Source: Dehalococcoidales bacterium (lineage in GTDB: Bacteria; Chloroflexota; Dehalococcoidia; Dehalococcoidales; UBA3254). Taken from it: a DNA stretch of 28,005 nucleotides. The position numbers were made by a program, and so were the translations under genes. The stretch is taken from assembly GCA_028718465.1 (NCBI GenBank), contig JAQULX010000002.1, forward strand, positions 1 to 28,005. The letters run 5' to 3'. The notes beneath the pieces were generated by a model. That model was not told where the DNA came from and did no database searches. It saw only the letters and a program-made list of their open reading frames with translations. Below, piece by piece: positions 21,242-28,005 of the stretch. Each line of letters begins with the position of its first letter. The stretch's first letter is position 1.

Positions 21242-21546
21242 TTCAAAGTACTCCCTTGACGATTCAGGTAGTTTTCGATGACCAGGTAAATAGTATTTTC
21301 CCCCGTGTAACTAGCTTTATAGTAAAGATAGAAAGGTAAGAAAGCAAGGTTGACTCGAATTCCATCAGAAATTATAAAATGGAATGTTTTCCTTGGTAAC
21401 CAAATGTTAAGACGTAACCGCTGCACATTTAGGTTAATCAGTACTAATGCGAATCAATAGAATATAGTCGGATAGGTATTGACAAACTTAAGCTTTGGTG
21501 ACACAATCTTGCACATAAGTCCAGTATAAATTCAATATTTAAGATT
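21242..21546. other. Divergent intergenic region
   Basis: This 305-bp stretch separates the HEPN-like gene (minus) from the RloC-like gene (plus). It holds the plus-strand promoter at 21479-21507 and no supported gene. Confidence 0.5.
21479..21507 (+). promoter_or_regulatory. Promoter of the RloC-like gene
   Basis: TTGACA (21479-21484), a 17-bp spacer and CACAAT (21502-21507), 39 bp before the ATG. The gene has no evident Shine-Dalgarno, suggesting low translation. Confidence 0.55.
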
Positions 21547-24138
21547 ATGCCAAATATAATCGCAGAAATTAAACAATGGTCCACGGCGCTTCCTTTCTGG
21601 GAGCGTTGGGGATTAGACGGGTTAATTTCCGGAAAACAATATAATGATGCCGATTGTGCTGAACTCCTTCAATGTCTTTTGGAGGATGAAGGTTTAGTTA
21701 GTCCAGCGATAGAACGTAAAGAGCTTACACATCTAAATAATACAACCGATGCTGCATTCAACCCTAGTGAACCCGTATCTTTAAAACGGGTTTTTAATGT
21801 CCAAAATGTTAATGCTTTAGTACCAGGTCAAACCCTTTCTTTCTGTGACGCTCTGACCGCGATATTTGGGTCGAATGGGTCAGGTAAATCAGGATATGCC
21901 AGAGTCTTAGGCTGTGCGGGTTTTACTCGTGGTGATCGAGTAGTACTTCCGGACATAAATAAACCATTCAATACTGATATAGTGATATCAGCAGATATTG
22001 AGATATCTTGCGGGACATCCACCGAGATCATCAATTACAAAGTTGGCTCGACCTGTAATAAACTTTCCCAATGCCATGTTTTTGACAGTACTAGTGTACA
22101 TGTACATTTGACTGGAGCTAATTCATTTAGTTTTTCTCCAGCAGGTCTTTCCTTGCTTACTGGCTTATCGGATTTAACTGATAGTATCAAATTAAAATTG
22201 CAGACTAAAATTGATGAAGCAAAAAAGCCTCAGGCATTCAAAATTTCCTTTCAAGGAAAATCATCAATCACTGAAATCATAGATAACCTTGGGCCGAAAA
22301 CTGACTTGAAGGAATTGAAAAATCAATCTCAATTAAGTCCTGCTGAAGTCGATCTTATCAAAGAGTTGGATTATGAAATAGCCGGTTTAAAGACTAAAAA
22401 GGTTACAGAGCAAGTTTCAATATTACAAAAAGCAATTCAAGACTTAGGAAAACTCCAAACACTTCTAACTGATATTAGCAATAAATTATGTGATTCTGTT
22501 GCTGCCGATTTAGAGAATTTGATAATTCAACATTCGCAAATAGAAGCCACAGTCAAAATTCTCAGTATTGAAGAGTTCAAATCTGATAAATTCAGCCAAG
22601 TAGGGGCTGCTGTTTGGCGACAATTTGTAGAAGCTGCAAGTGAGTTGGCGAAAGCCGAAGGATCTCAGGATAAACCCTATCCGCAACCAGATGATTATTG
22701 TTTACTTTGTCATCAACCATTATCCGAACATGCTCGATTGTTAATTACCAGGTTATGGGAGTATTTGGTAAGTGATGCTCAATCTAGGCTTGCTAAGTCG
22801 GCGGAAGCGATTGAAAAAAAGATAGAGAGCATCCAGTCAATTGATATGAAGTTCCTTAATAGTGAATCGATATACTTCAGACTCTTGCAAGGTTACGATA
22901 CAAACGTACTTAATATAGTCACGACTTTTCTGGCCGAATGCCAAAATAGGCAAATAGCACTATTAAGAATATTGAACACTCGGAAGAATGAGGCTTTAAC
23001 AAAATTACCGGACTCTGGCGCTGAGGGAATTAGCAAAATAATTGAGAATTTGCAATTGGAAATTAATGGATTAAAAACACAGAACGTTGAGCAAAAAATT
23101 ACAGAGCTTGAAAACAAGCTATTAACTTTACATCATCGCCAAATACTTGGTCAATTACTCCCAGATATTGAGCAATATATCCTCAAGATGATATGGGCTC
23201 AGAAGGCCTCGCGCATCAGTTGCGATACTAGGCATATTACTCAAAAATACAAAGCTCTGTTTGAAAATTTAGTAACGGACCGATACCTTGAGCTTTTTGA
23301 AAAAATCCTGAAGGATTTACAGCGGCCATTACGAGTTAGTATAAAAACCATAGGTAAGAAAGGCAAAACTGTCAAACAGATAGTTTTGGAAACCGATCCC
23401 ACTGCTCCTACAGATATTGCCACCCCTGAAAAGGTGTTGAGTGAAGGCGAAAAACGAGCAGTCGCTCTAGCAGATTTCTTAACTGAAGTCGCCTTAGATA
23501 GTACCAGCAGAGCCATTATCTTAGATGATCCAGTCACTTCACTGGATTTGGAATGGCGTGAAACCATAGCTTCCATTCTAATTAAAGAATGTAAAAAACG
23601 GCAGGTAATTGTATTTACCCATGATTTACCTTTTTTATATTTCCTTAAGAAATTTTCTGAGGATGAACAGACTGAAATGGTAACTCATTGGATACAACGA
23701 ATAGAGAATAAACCGGGTTATATATTCCCAAATAATAGCCCTGCATTAGAAAAGGAGTATGTGAAAACTGCCAGAGCTCAAGAATTTTATGAGAAAGCCA
23801 AAGCTTCAGATGGGCATGAACAAGAATATTTTCTCCGATTAGGGTTTGCAGCACTGCGGACCTGCTATGAGGCATTTATTCTATACGAACTATTCGAAGA
23901 AGTAGTTGTTCGATTTGATGTACGAATAATGTTTGGTCGACTGAAGCGAATAAAATGGGATGATTCAATTGCCGATGAGGCTAATACAAAATACGAATTC
24001 TTATCAAGATTCATTGAGGGTCACTTACAAAGTGACGAATATACCGTCAAACCCGATCCCCAGTTGTTAAACCAAGAAATACAGTCATTTAACACATTGC
24101 GAACTAAGCTAAAGACTTTAAAAGCTAAACCCAAGTAG
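21547..24138 (+). CDS. RloC/PrrC-like AAA ATPase with zinc hook, candidate anticodon nuclease
   Basis: The 863-residue SMC/Rad50-like protein has Walker A GSNGSGKS (108-115), a long coiled coil interrupted by a C385-LL-C388 zinc-hook (CLLCHQPL), ABC signature LSEGEKRA (631-638), Walker B AIILDDP (D660, D661) and an H-loop FTHD (H692). This layout and length fit RloC, an anticodon nuclease with an AAA_13-type ATPase. The C-terminal domain has R771-TCY-E775 and H826, recalling the Arg-x3-Glu...His triad of PrrC; the R-to-H spacing (55) is longer than in PrrC. The nuclease call is therefore an inference. RloC enzymes cut tRNA upon DNA damage or phage attack. It is a single gene, without restriction-modification partners nearby. 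Confidence 0.78.
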   Translation: MPNIIAEIKQWSTALPFWERWGLDGLISGKQYNDADCAELLQCLLEDEGLVSPAIERKELTHLNNTTDAAFNPSEPVSLKRVFNVQNVNALVPGQTLSFCDALTAIFGSNGSGKSGYARVLGCAGFTRGDRVVLPDINKPFNTDIVISADIEISCGTSTEIINYKVGSTCNKLSQCHVFDSTSVHVHLTGANSFSFSPAGLSLLTGLSDLTDSIKLKLQTKIDEAKKPQAFKISFQGKSSITEIIDNLGPKTDLKELKNQSQLSPAEVDLIKELDYEIAGLKTKKVTEQVSILQKAIQDLGKLQTLLTDISNKLCDSVAADLENLIIQHSQIEATVKILSIEEFKSDKFSQVGAAVWRQFVEAASELAKAEGSQDKPYPQPDDYCLLCHQPLSEHARLLITRLWEYLVSDAQSRLAKSAEAIEKKIESIQSIDMKFLNSESIYFRLLQGYDTNVLNIVTTFLAECQNRQIALLRILNTRKNEALTKLPDSGAEGISKIIENLQLEINGLKTQNVEQKITELENKLLTLHHRQILGQLLPDIEQYILKMIWAQKASRISCDTRHITQKYKALFENLVTDRYLELFEKILKDLQRPLRVSIKTIGKKGKTVKQIVLETDPTAPTDIATPEKVLSEGEKRAVALADFLTEVALDSTSRAIILDDPVTSLDLEWRETIASILIKECKKRQVIVFTHDLPFLYFLKKFSEDEQTEMVTHWIQRIENKPGYIFPNNSPALEKEYVKTARAQEFYEKAKASDGHEQEYFLRLGFAALRTCYEAFILYELFEEVVVRFDVRIMFGRLKRIKWDDSIADEANTKYEFLSRFIEGHLQSDEYTVKPDPQLLNQEIQSFNTLRTKLKTLKAKPK

Positions 24139-24422
24139 TTACGTTTTGTAATTCTTTATCAATCCTCAATCCTGATCTAATTTAGAGCTTTTCCTGTCCA
24201 AACATTGGGGTCCACCTAAGCCTAAATAATTCTCCTAACCGACATATATCAAGGTAAACCTTAGGATAAATTATTATGGCGTTTAGCTGTATTATAGCAA
24301 CCGCAATTAATTCAGTGCGATTATATAGTGATATTAGATGCTAGTAGACGATGGTAATCTTTGGTGTTATAATCTCCTTGCCAAAATGGAGCAAATATAA
24401 AGCGCTGGAGTTATAGTCGCCA
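24139..24422. other. Intergenic region before the RusA pair
   Basis: No gene is supported here. It contains a promoter at 24345-24373 and otherwise AT-rich sequence. Confidence 0.5.
24345..24373 (+). promoter_or_regulatory. Promoter of the RusA/AHJR-HEPN operon
   Basis: TAGACG (24345-24350), a 17-bp spacer and a perfect TATAAT (24368-24373), 49 bp before the ATG. Confidence 0.6.
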
Positions 24423-24827
24423 ATGTTACCATTTGAATTTGTAGTAATTGGAACTCCGGTTTCACATCAAACTAAGGATAAAAAAAAGCTAAGGAAGTGG
24501 AAAGATACTGTGAGAGCCGGAGCTAATAAGAGATGGCCGTCAGGAGATCTACCCCTGAATCAGCCTATCCAAATGTTTACCGTTTATTATTTTGAAGGGG
24601 CAGCTCTTGATGTTGATAATATGACTAAACCAATTCAGGATGCATTGAAAGGACTTATTTATACAGATGATTGTCTTGTTACCGATGGTCACCCAGCGAA
24701 GAGAGATTTAAATGGGAGTTTTCGAGTAAGAGGAATGTCACCTGTGCTTGCGGAGGGATTTTGTTCTGGCAATGAATTTATACATGTAAAAATCTTAGAA
24801 GCACCAAACCAAGAGGTATTACTATGA
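24423..24827 (+). CDS. RusA-family Holliday-junction-type endonuclease
   Basis: The 134-residue protein has the RusA core: FVVIGTPVSHQTKDKKKLRK at the N-terminus, ALDVDNMTKPIQDALKGLIY with D63, D65 and K69, then TDDCLVTD (D82, D83). These match the Asp/Lys active site of RusA resolvases, which cut four-way junctions as dimers. Size is normal. The ATG follows a weak GGAG site, and the stop overlaps the next start by 4 nt, so the two products are co-made. The usual home is phage recombination; here it is paired with a nuclease-HEPN protein, which suggests a defence or element-maintenance role. Confidence 0.82.
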   Translation: MLPFEFVVIGTPVSHQTKDKKKLRKWKDTVRAGANKRWPSGDLPLNQPIQMFTVYYFEGAALDVDNMTKPIQDALKGLIYTDDCLVTDGHPAKRDLNGSFRVRGMSPVLAEGFCSGNEFIHVKILEAPNQEVLL

Positions 24828-25720
24828 ACGGTTCAAATGAATCTGAAAGAGAGTACAACCGAATTACTCAAATAGCAAATGAATACCGGCAAAATGGCTA
24901 CACAGTTATAATCGAGCCATCTATTAAGGAATTACCTAATTTTCTTTCCGATTATAAACCGGATATCATCGCTAAAAACAATAATGAGTCCGTGATCATC
25001 GAGATAATAAGTCACTCGAATATATTGAAAGAATCACAATTATCTCGCATAGCAGAGATAATCGAATCACACCCTGGATGGCGATTCGAATTGGTAATGA
25101 CGAATCCGAAAGGAAATACTTTAATTTCCTCCGAAGCAAGACTTCCAAAAGTTGAGGAGGTTTCAAAAAGGCTAACTAAGGCAAAAAAGCTAGTTAGTGA
25201 TACTGATTATGAGGTCGCGATTGCAATTGCATGGTCAGCCTTAGAGGGACTATTAAGATTGATCGGAAGAAGTGAGAATATTACATTGGAAAGGCAATCT
25301 TCAACTTATGTTATCAAGAGACTCTACTCGCTGGGTTTGGTTGATAGTGAATCATACCAGGAATTGTTTAAGATCAACAAAATAAGAAATTCAATCGTAC
25401 ATGGCTTGGTTGAACCGAATTTGAACTCTTCCGAAATACTCGGGTTCATTGAGACAGTTCGTAAAATCTTAACCAAATACAGGAGGACACTAACAATGTG
25501 TAAATGCCCAGTATGTGGAAAACAAACGGCTAATGTTGGTACGTTATTTTCTCACCTTATAAACATTCGTGACGAAAAGCATGAAAAATGGCTCGAATCA
25601 TATTGCAAAATGAATAAAATTAACCTTGGCAAACTTCTTGTGGATCGTGCACAGGATAAAAAGGATGCAAATAAGCCATTAACGGATTTATTGAAAAGGG
25701 ATTTCTGTGAGGCTTCTTAA
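24824..25720 (+). CDS. AHJR-like restriction-endonuclease fold + HEPN-like + zinc finger protein
   Basis: Residues 10-92 resemble the REase AHJR-like domain: GYTVIIEPSIKELPNFLSDY, P46-D47 and VIIE60-II, then GWRFELVMTNP. The PD-(D/E)xK lysine is Ile here, so the nuclease may be inactive. Residues 115-220 are helical, with NKIRNSIVHGL carrying R188-N-x3-H193, a HEPN motif. Residues 225-255 hold C228-x2-C231...H244...H253, a C2H2-like finger. Three modules in one chain, coupled to RusA by a 4-nt overlap, suggest a nucleic-acid sensing and cutting pair. I know of no characterised system with exactly this make-up. Confidence 0.7.
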   Translation: MNGSNESEREYNRITQIANEYRQNGYTVIIEPSIKELPNFLSDYKPDIIAKNNNESVIIEIISHSNILKESQLSRIAEIIESHPGWRFELVMTNPKGNTLISSEARLPKVEEVSKRLTKAKKLVSDTDYEVAIAIAWSALEGLLRLIGRSENITLERQSSTYVIKRLYSLGLVDSESYQELFKINKIRNSIVHGLVEPNLNSSEILGFIETVRKILTKYRRTLTMCKCPVCGKQTANVGTLFSHLINIRDEKHEKWLESYCKMNKINLGKLLVDRAQDKKDANKPLTDLLKRDFCEAS

Positions 25721-25821
25721 AAAAGAGAAGTAGCAACGCGTTGATTTGACCACTGCCCAAAGGTTTATGAGGTCGCAAAAGCTTAGATGGTGACGCTGGA
25801 AGAAATGGTTATTATAACAAA

Positions 25822-25856
25822 AATAGGGTTGGAAATCGGAAATCTCCAACCCTATT
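25822..25856 (-). terminator. Intrinsic terminator of the minus-strand ArdC operon
   Basis: AATAGGGTTGGA (25822-25833) pairs perfectly with TCCAACCCTATT (25845-25856). On the minus strand the stem leads into TTTTGTTATAA, 20 nt past the DUF5679 stop. Confidence 0.85.
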
Positions 25857-25875
25857 GAACTATGGTCACCGGTAA

Positions 25876-26022
25876 TTATTTGCTGCTACCAATCTTGAAC
25901 ATTTTAGTGCCGCAGGTGGGGCAAGTCCCCTGGGTGGCGGGTTTCTCATTCTTCATAGTGACTGCCTTGGGATTCTTCATATCTTTCTTAGCTCGACATT
26001 TAACGCAATAGGCTTCTACCAT
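25876..26022 (-). CDS. DUF5679 small zinc-ribbon protein, 48 aa
   Basis: The start is placed at ATG 26022 (MVEAYCVKCRAKKDMKNPKA) with AAAGGAGGG upstream; the in-frame extension to 26118 lacks a ribosome site. Two pairs, CVKC and CPTC, form a zinc ribbon, and VTMKNEKPATQGTCPTCGTK is typical of DUF5679. Function is unknown; these mini-proteins are common in Chloroflexi, Firmicutes and their mobile elements. It is the last gene before the terminator. Confidence 0.8.
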   Translation of the reverse strand: MVEAYCVKCRAKKDMKNPKAVTMKNEKPATQGTCPTCGTKMFKIGSSK

Positions 26023-26136
26023 TAGTCTCCCTCCTTTTTGAGTATCAGAATAAGCTATTGAGCCTAACCTGTCAATAGACTGAAAGTCCAGCTTGCGATT
26101 AGTGTCGAGTGGATTCATCGTATTTGGGTTGCGCGA

Positions 26137-26673
26137 CTAAGCCGATTTCTTCATATGGCTGGGGCCGATTTCCGGGTAAAGGGTAAAGAGAGGATTGGAC
26201 CAGAGCAGCTCATTGGCCTCTTTTCCTACTTCTGTAAGCCGGTAATATATCCGGTCGGGAGCCTGTGAGTAATTTTCCTGGATGGAAGAGGCTTCGGATT
26301 CACCGGTAGTTTCCACCCAACCCAGGCGCTTAAGAACCCCGAAATAGACCAGAAAAGAGTGATAGCGCATGTGGGTGAATTTACGGGATATCTTTTTCAG
26401 CTGGCGCTCATAGATTAGCTGGGCTTGTTCTTCGGTGACTTCATCGCCATCCAGCACCATCCGGCTGATGATTCTTTCTGCTTTTTCCCGGGCTGTTGCT
26501 CGGGCTAAGGCTTCCTTGTACTCATAATTGATATCAGATTGGGCAGCACCGAAGGCAGGATCGATCTTCCGAGAGCCTTCCGGACTATTGCCCAGCAGAA
26601 ATTCTCGAATAAACCAGCCGCAGCCAAACGGTCGCAGAAAACCGCCCCGGCTGGGGGCTAATCTCATAACCAT
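26137..26673 (-). CDS. Hypothetical protein, 178 aa
   Basis: The protein has a hydrophobic/aromatic start (GGFLRPFGCGWFIREFLLGN), a helical middle (YKEALARATAREKAERIISR) and a C-terminal part resembling a winged helix (SFLVYFGVLKRLGWVETTGE, then RIYYRLTEVGKEANELLW). A winged-helix-like DNA-binding role is an inference. It begins 4 nt after the ArdC stop and uses a GGAG inside that gene. It is probably co-transcribed with ArdC. Confidence 0.6.
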   Translation of the reverse strand: MVMRLAPSRGGFLRPFGCGWFIREFLLGNSPEGSRKIDPAFGAAQSDINYEYKEALARATAREKAERIISRMVLDGDEVTEEQAQLIYERQLKKISRKFTHMRYHSFLVYFGVLKRLGWVETTGESEASSIQENYSQAPDRIYYRLTEVGKEANELLWSNPLFTLYPEIGPSHMKKSA

Positions 26674-26676
26674 AAT

Positions 26677-28005
26677 CTAAGCCGCTCCTCCGGCTTTCAG
26701 AGATAACCGCGCCAATCCCTCGATCATCTTGCCGGTGACCTTGCGAATAGCGGCCAGATTTTCTTCCAGGACTTTCTTATCCCGGGACCAGATTGCTACA
26801 TAAGGAAAAGAACGGACTCCACTATCAAACCCGAAACGGGCGCCGATAGCGAAGGCAGCGCTTTCCGCGATGGTCTCGGCATCCTTACGGGAGATCCCCA
26901 TAACTCCTTCGGTATAGTAATGAGCCATCTCATGGAGCAGAGTTTTGAGTTGCTGAGCCCGGGATTCTTCCGGACGGACCCAAATCAGTTTACCGGAGTA
27001 AAATCCTTTGATATCCGGGTCCTGCTCCGGTTTAGATTCAAAGCTGACTGTTAAGACCTGTTCTCTGGCCAAGTCCAGGACCTGGCTAAATAATTCCTCA
27101 TTGGCCTCTCCGGTTAAAGCCGGTACTTCAAATTCCGGTAGAGGCTTGCCCTCTGTCTGGGAAAGATCAAAAACATAGACTGCCCGGAAATAACGCGGAG
27201 TAGCCGCCATTTCTTCGCCCAGGTTTACTTCTTCTCCGCATTTGGGACAGAATTTGGCATTCCGAGGTATCCTGGCGCCGCATTTTCCACAGGTAGCTGC
27301 CGGTGGAAAGACCGGAGCTAAAATGGCGATCCCTTTCTCCCCGGACTTGACCCATCTACCCAGCTCCTTCCAGGTATTGAAGCCTGCCACATGGGTGGCC
27401 TGGGGCTTCTGGAGCATAATCAGGATCATGTTGCCGATGCTGTAGTCATGGAACTTGCCCATGGTGGAGAGGAAAAGGCGGAACTGGTCGCTCTGCTGGA
27501 TGCTTTCGACCCCGAATTTGAGCTGTTTTAAGATGCCCTCGACCTTGTTTTCCGCGGCTTCGGTGGTCGGCAGTAAATCCAATTCTTTTAACGGATTGTT
27601 ATCCGCCAAAAGCCGGCTCCAGCCAGTCGGTATGGCCATGGCAGCCCCGGCTTTTAGCAATCGGGATAACCAGCTTTCCGGTGGTAGCAGGCCGGAATCC
27701 GGTGAGCCTTGAGTGTTACCCGCTGGCAGGGCGGCCAGATGGTTTGCCCGGTAACTTGCGGATCCAAGCTCTGGGGGATACCGTTGCTCGATCTCCCGTA
27801 TTTGTGGATAGGAGAGCTTACGATACTGTTCCATCACCTTTCTGGGAGCCGATAGTTTAATCCAGGTTTGCTCTTCCACGGTGGGAGCATCCCGCAGGGC
27901 AATGACCAGTTCCTCAAGTTCACTCTTCCCTTTCCGGCCGGTAGTCTGAGGTAATAATTTCAAAGTTTCTTTCTCAGATTCGAGCGAATCCTGAAGCAAA
28001 GATTT
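26677..28005 (-). CDS. ArdC-type antirestriction protein with zinc ribbon (5' end outside the window)
   Basis: The frame stays open to the window edge; the first possible start inside is TTG 27999, so the true start is probably beyond. An ArdC N-terminal (ssDNA-binding) domain reads FRLFLSTMGKFHDYSIGNMI, then GFNTWKELGRWVKSGEKGIA. A zinc ribbon (CGKCGARIPRNAKFCPKCGE) is inserted at the usual disordered loop. The zincin motif is LLHEMAHYYTEG (HEMAH, plus-strand 26920-26934), followed by ETIAESAAFAIGARFGF. ArdC proteins protect incoming plasmid DNA from restriction. It heads the right-hand part of the backbone. Confidence 0.8.
   Translation of the reverse strand, partial: KSLLQDSLESEKETLKLLPQTTGRKGKSELEELVIALRDAPTVEEQTWIKLSAPRKVMEQYRKLSYPQIREIEQRYPPELGSASYRANHLAALPAGNTQGSPDSGLLPPESWLSRLLKAGAAMAIPTGWSRLLADNNPLKELDLLPTTEAAENKVEGILKQLKFGVESIQQSDQFRLFLSTMGKFHDYSIGNMILIMLQKPQATHVAGFNTWKELGRWVKSGEKGIAILAPVFPPAATCGKCGARIPRNAKFCPKCGEEVNLGEEMAATPRYFRAVYVFDLSQTEGKPLPEFEVPALTGEANEELFSQVLDLAREQVLTVSFESKPEQDPDIKGFYSGKLIWVRPEESRAQQLKTLLHEMAHYYTEGVMGISRKDAETIAESAAFAIGARFGFDSGVRSFPYVAIWSRDKKVLEENLAAIRKVTGKMIEGLARLSLKAGGAA

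Noticed and set aside
1..28005. CRISPR arrays, tRNA and rRNA genes
   Set aside because: No regularly spaced repeats, no cloverleaf-like sequence with TTCRA loop and no rRNA signature were seen by eye.

Overview
The window looks like a clostridial (Firmicutes) genome, probably an anaerobe of the Peptococcaceae type. Strong AGGAGG-type ribosome sites, TTG starts, TTGACA/TATAAT promoters and a transhydroxylase-like molybdoenzyme point that way, but no rRNA or other taxonomic marker is present, so the lineage is an inference.

Layout. (1) 1-4080, chromosome-like flank: the 5' part of a molybdopterin enzyme resembling the pyrogallol-phloroglucinol transhydroxylase large subunit, a 14-helix MFS exporter, and between them wrecked remnants of an IS1595 transposase and a WYL-domain regulator. 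(2) 4081-4870: a decayed IS3-family element cut off at its 3' end, at the edge of a mobile backbone. (3) 4864-14494: a GC-richer, almost wholly minus-strand backbone of a plasmid or integrative element. Its core is a PRTRC-type cassette: a ubiquitin-like protein (C), a protein in the F position, an E2-like protein (B), a JAMM/JAB peptidase (A) and an E1/ThiF protein, in that order and with overlapping start/stop codons. Upstream lie a DNA polymerase III beta-clamp homologue and several small unknown genes; downstream are five more small unknown genes.

(4) 14495-25860, an AT-rich cargo island with genes on both strands. It begins with a compact RiPP locus: a 38-residue precursor with a KKPVVLAQ leader and a Pro/Arg/Gly-rich two-cysteine core, an attenuator-like hairpin, and a radical SAM/SPASM maturase with an N-terminal PqqD-like recognition domain that appears to start at ATA. 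Next come likely defence or nuclease genes: a TIR/deoxyribosyltransferase-like protein paired with a HEPN-like protein; an HNH-SAP nuclease; an Xre-NYN protein with a palindromic operator; a second HEPN-like protein; a RloC-like zinc-hook ATPase with an R-x3-E...H C-terminus; and a RusA nuclease translationally coupled to an AHJR-nuclease/HEPN/zinc-finger protein. Fragments of a beta-CASP hydrolase and a zinc ribbon show turnover here.

(5) 25822-28005: the minus-strand backbone resumes with a DUF5679 zinc ribbon, an unknown gene and an ArdC-type antirestriction protein running off the window edge. The simplest reading is a mobile element (PRTRC, clamp, ArdC) whose variable region holds a RiPP cassette and a defence island. 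The most novel-looking parts are the RiPP locus, the PRTRC variant whose ubiquitin-like protein carries a Cys-rich extension after its GTKG, and the two-gene TIR-like/HEPN and RusA/AHJR-HEPN pairs.
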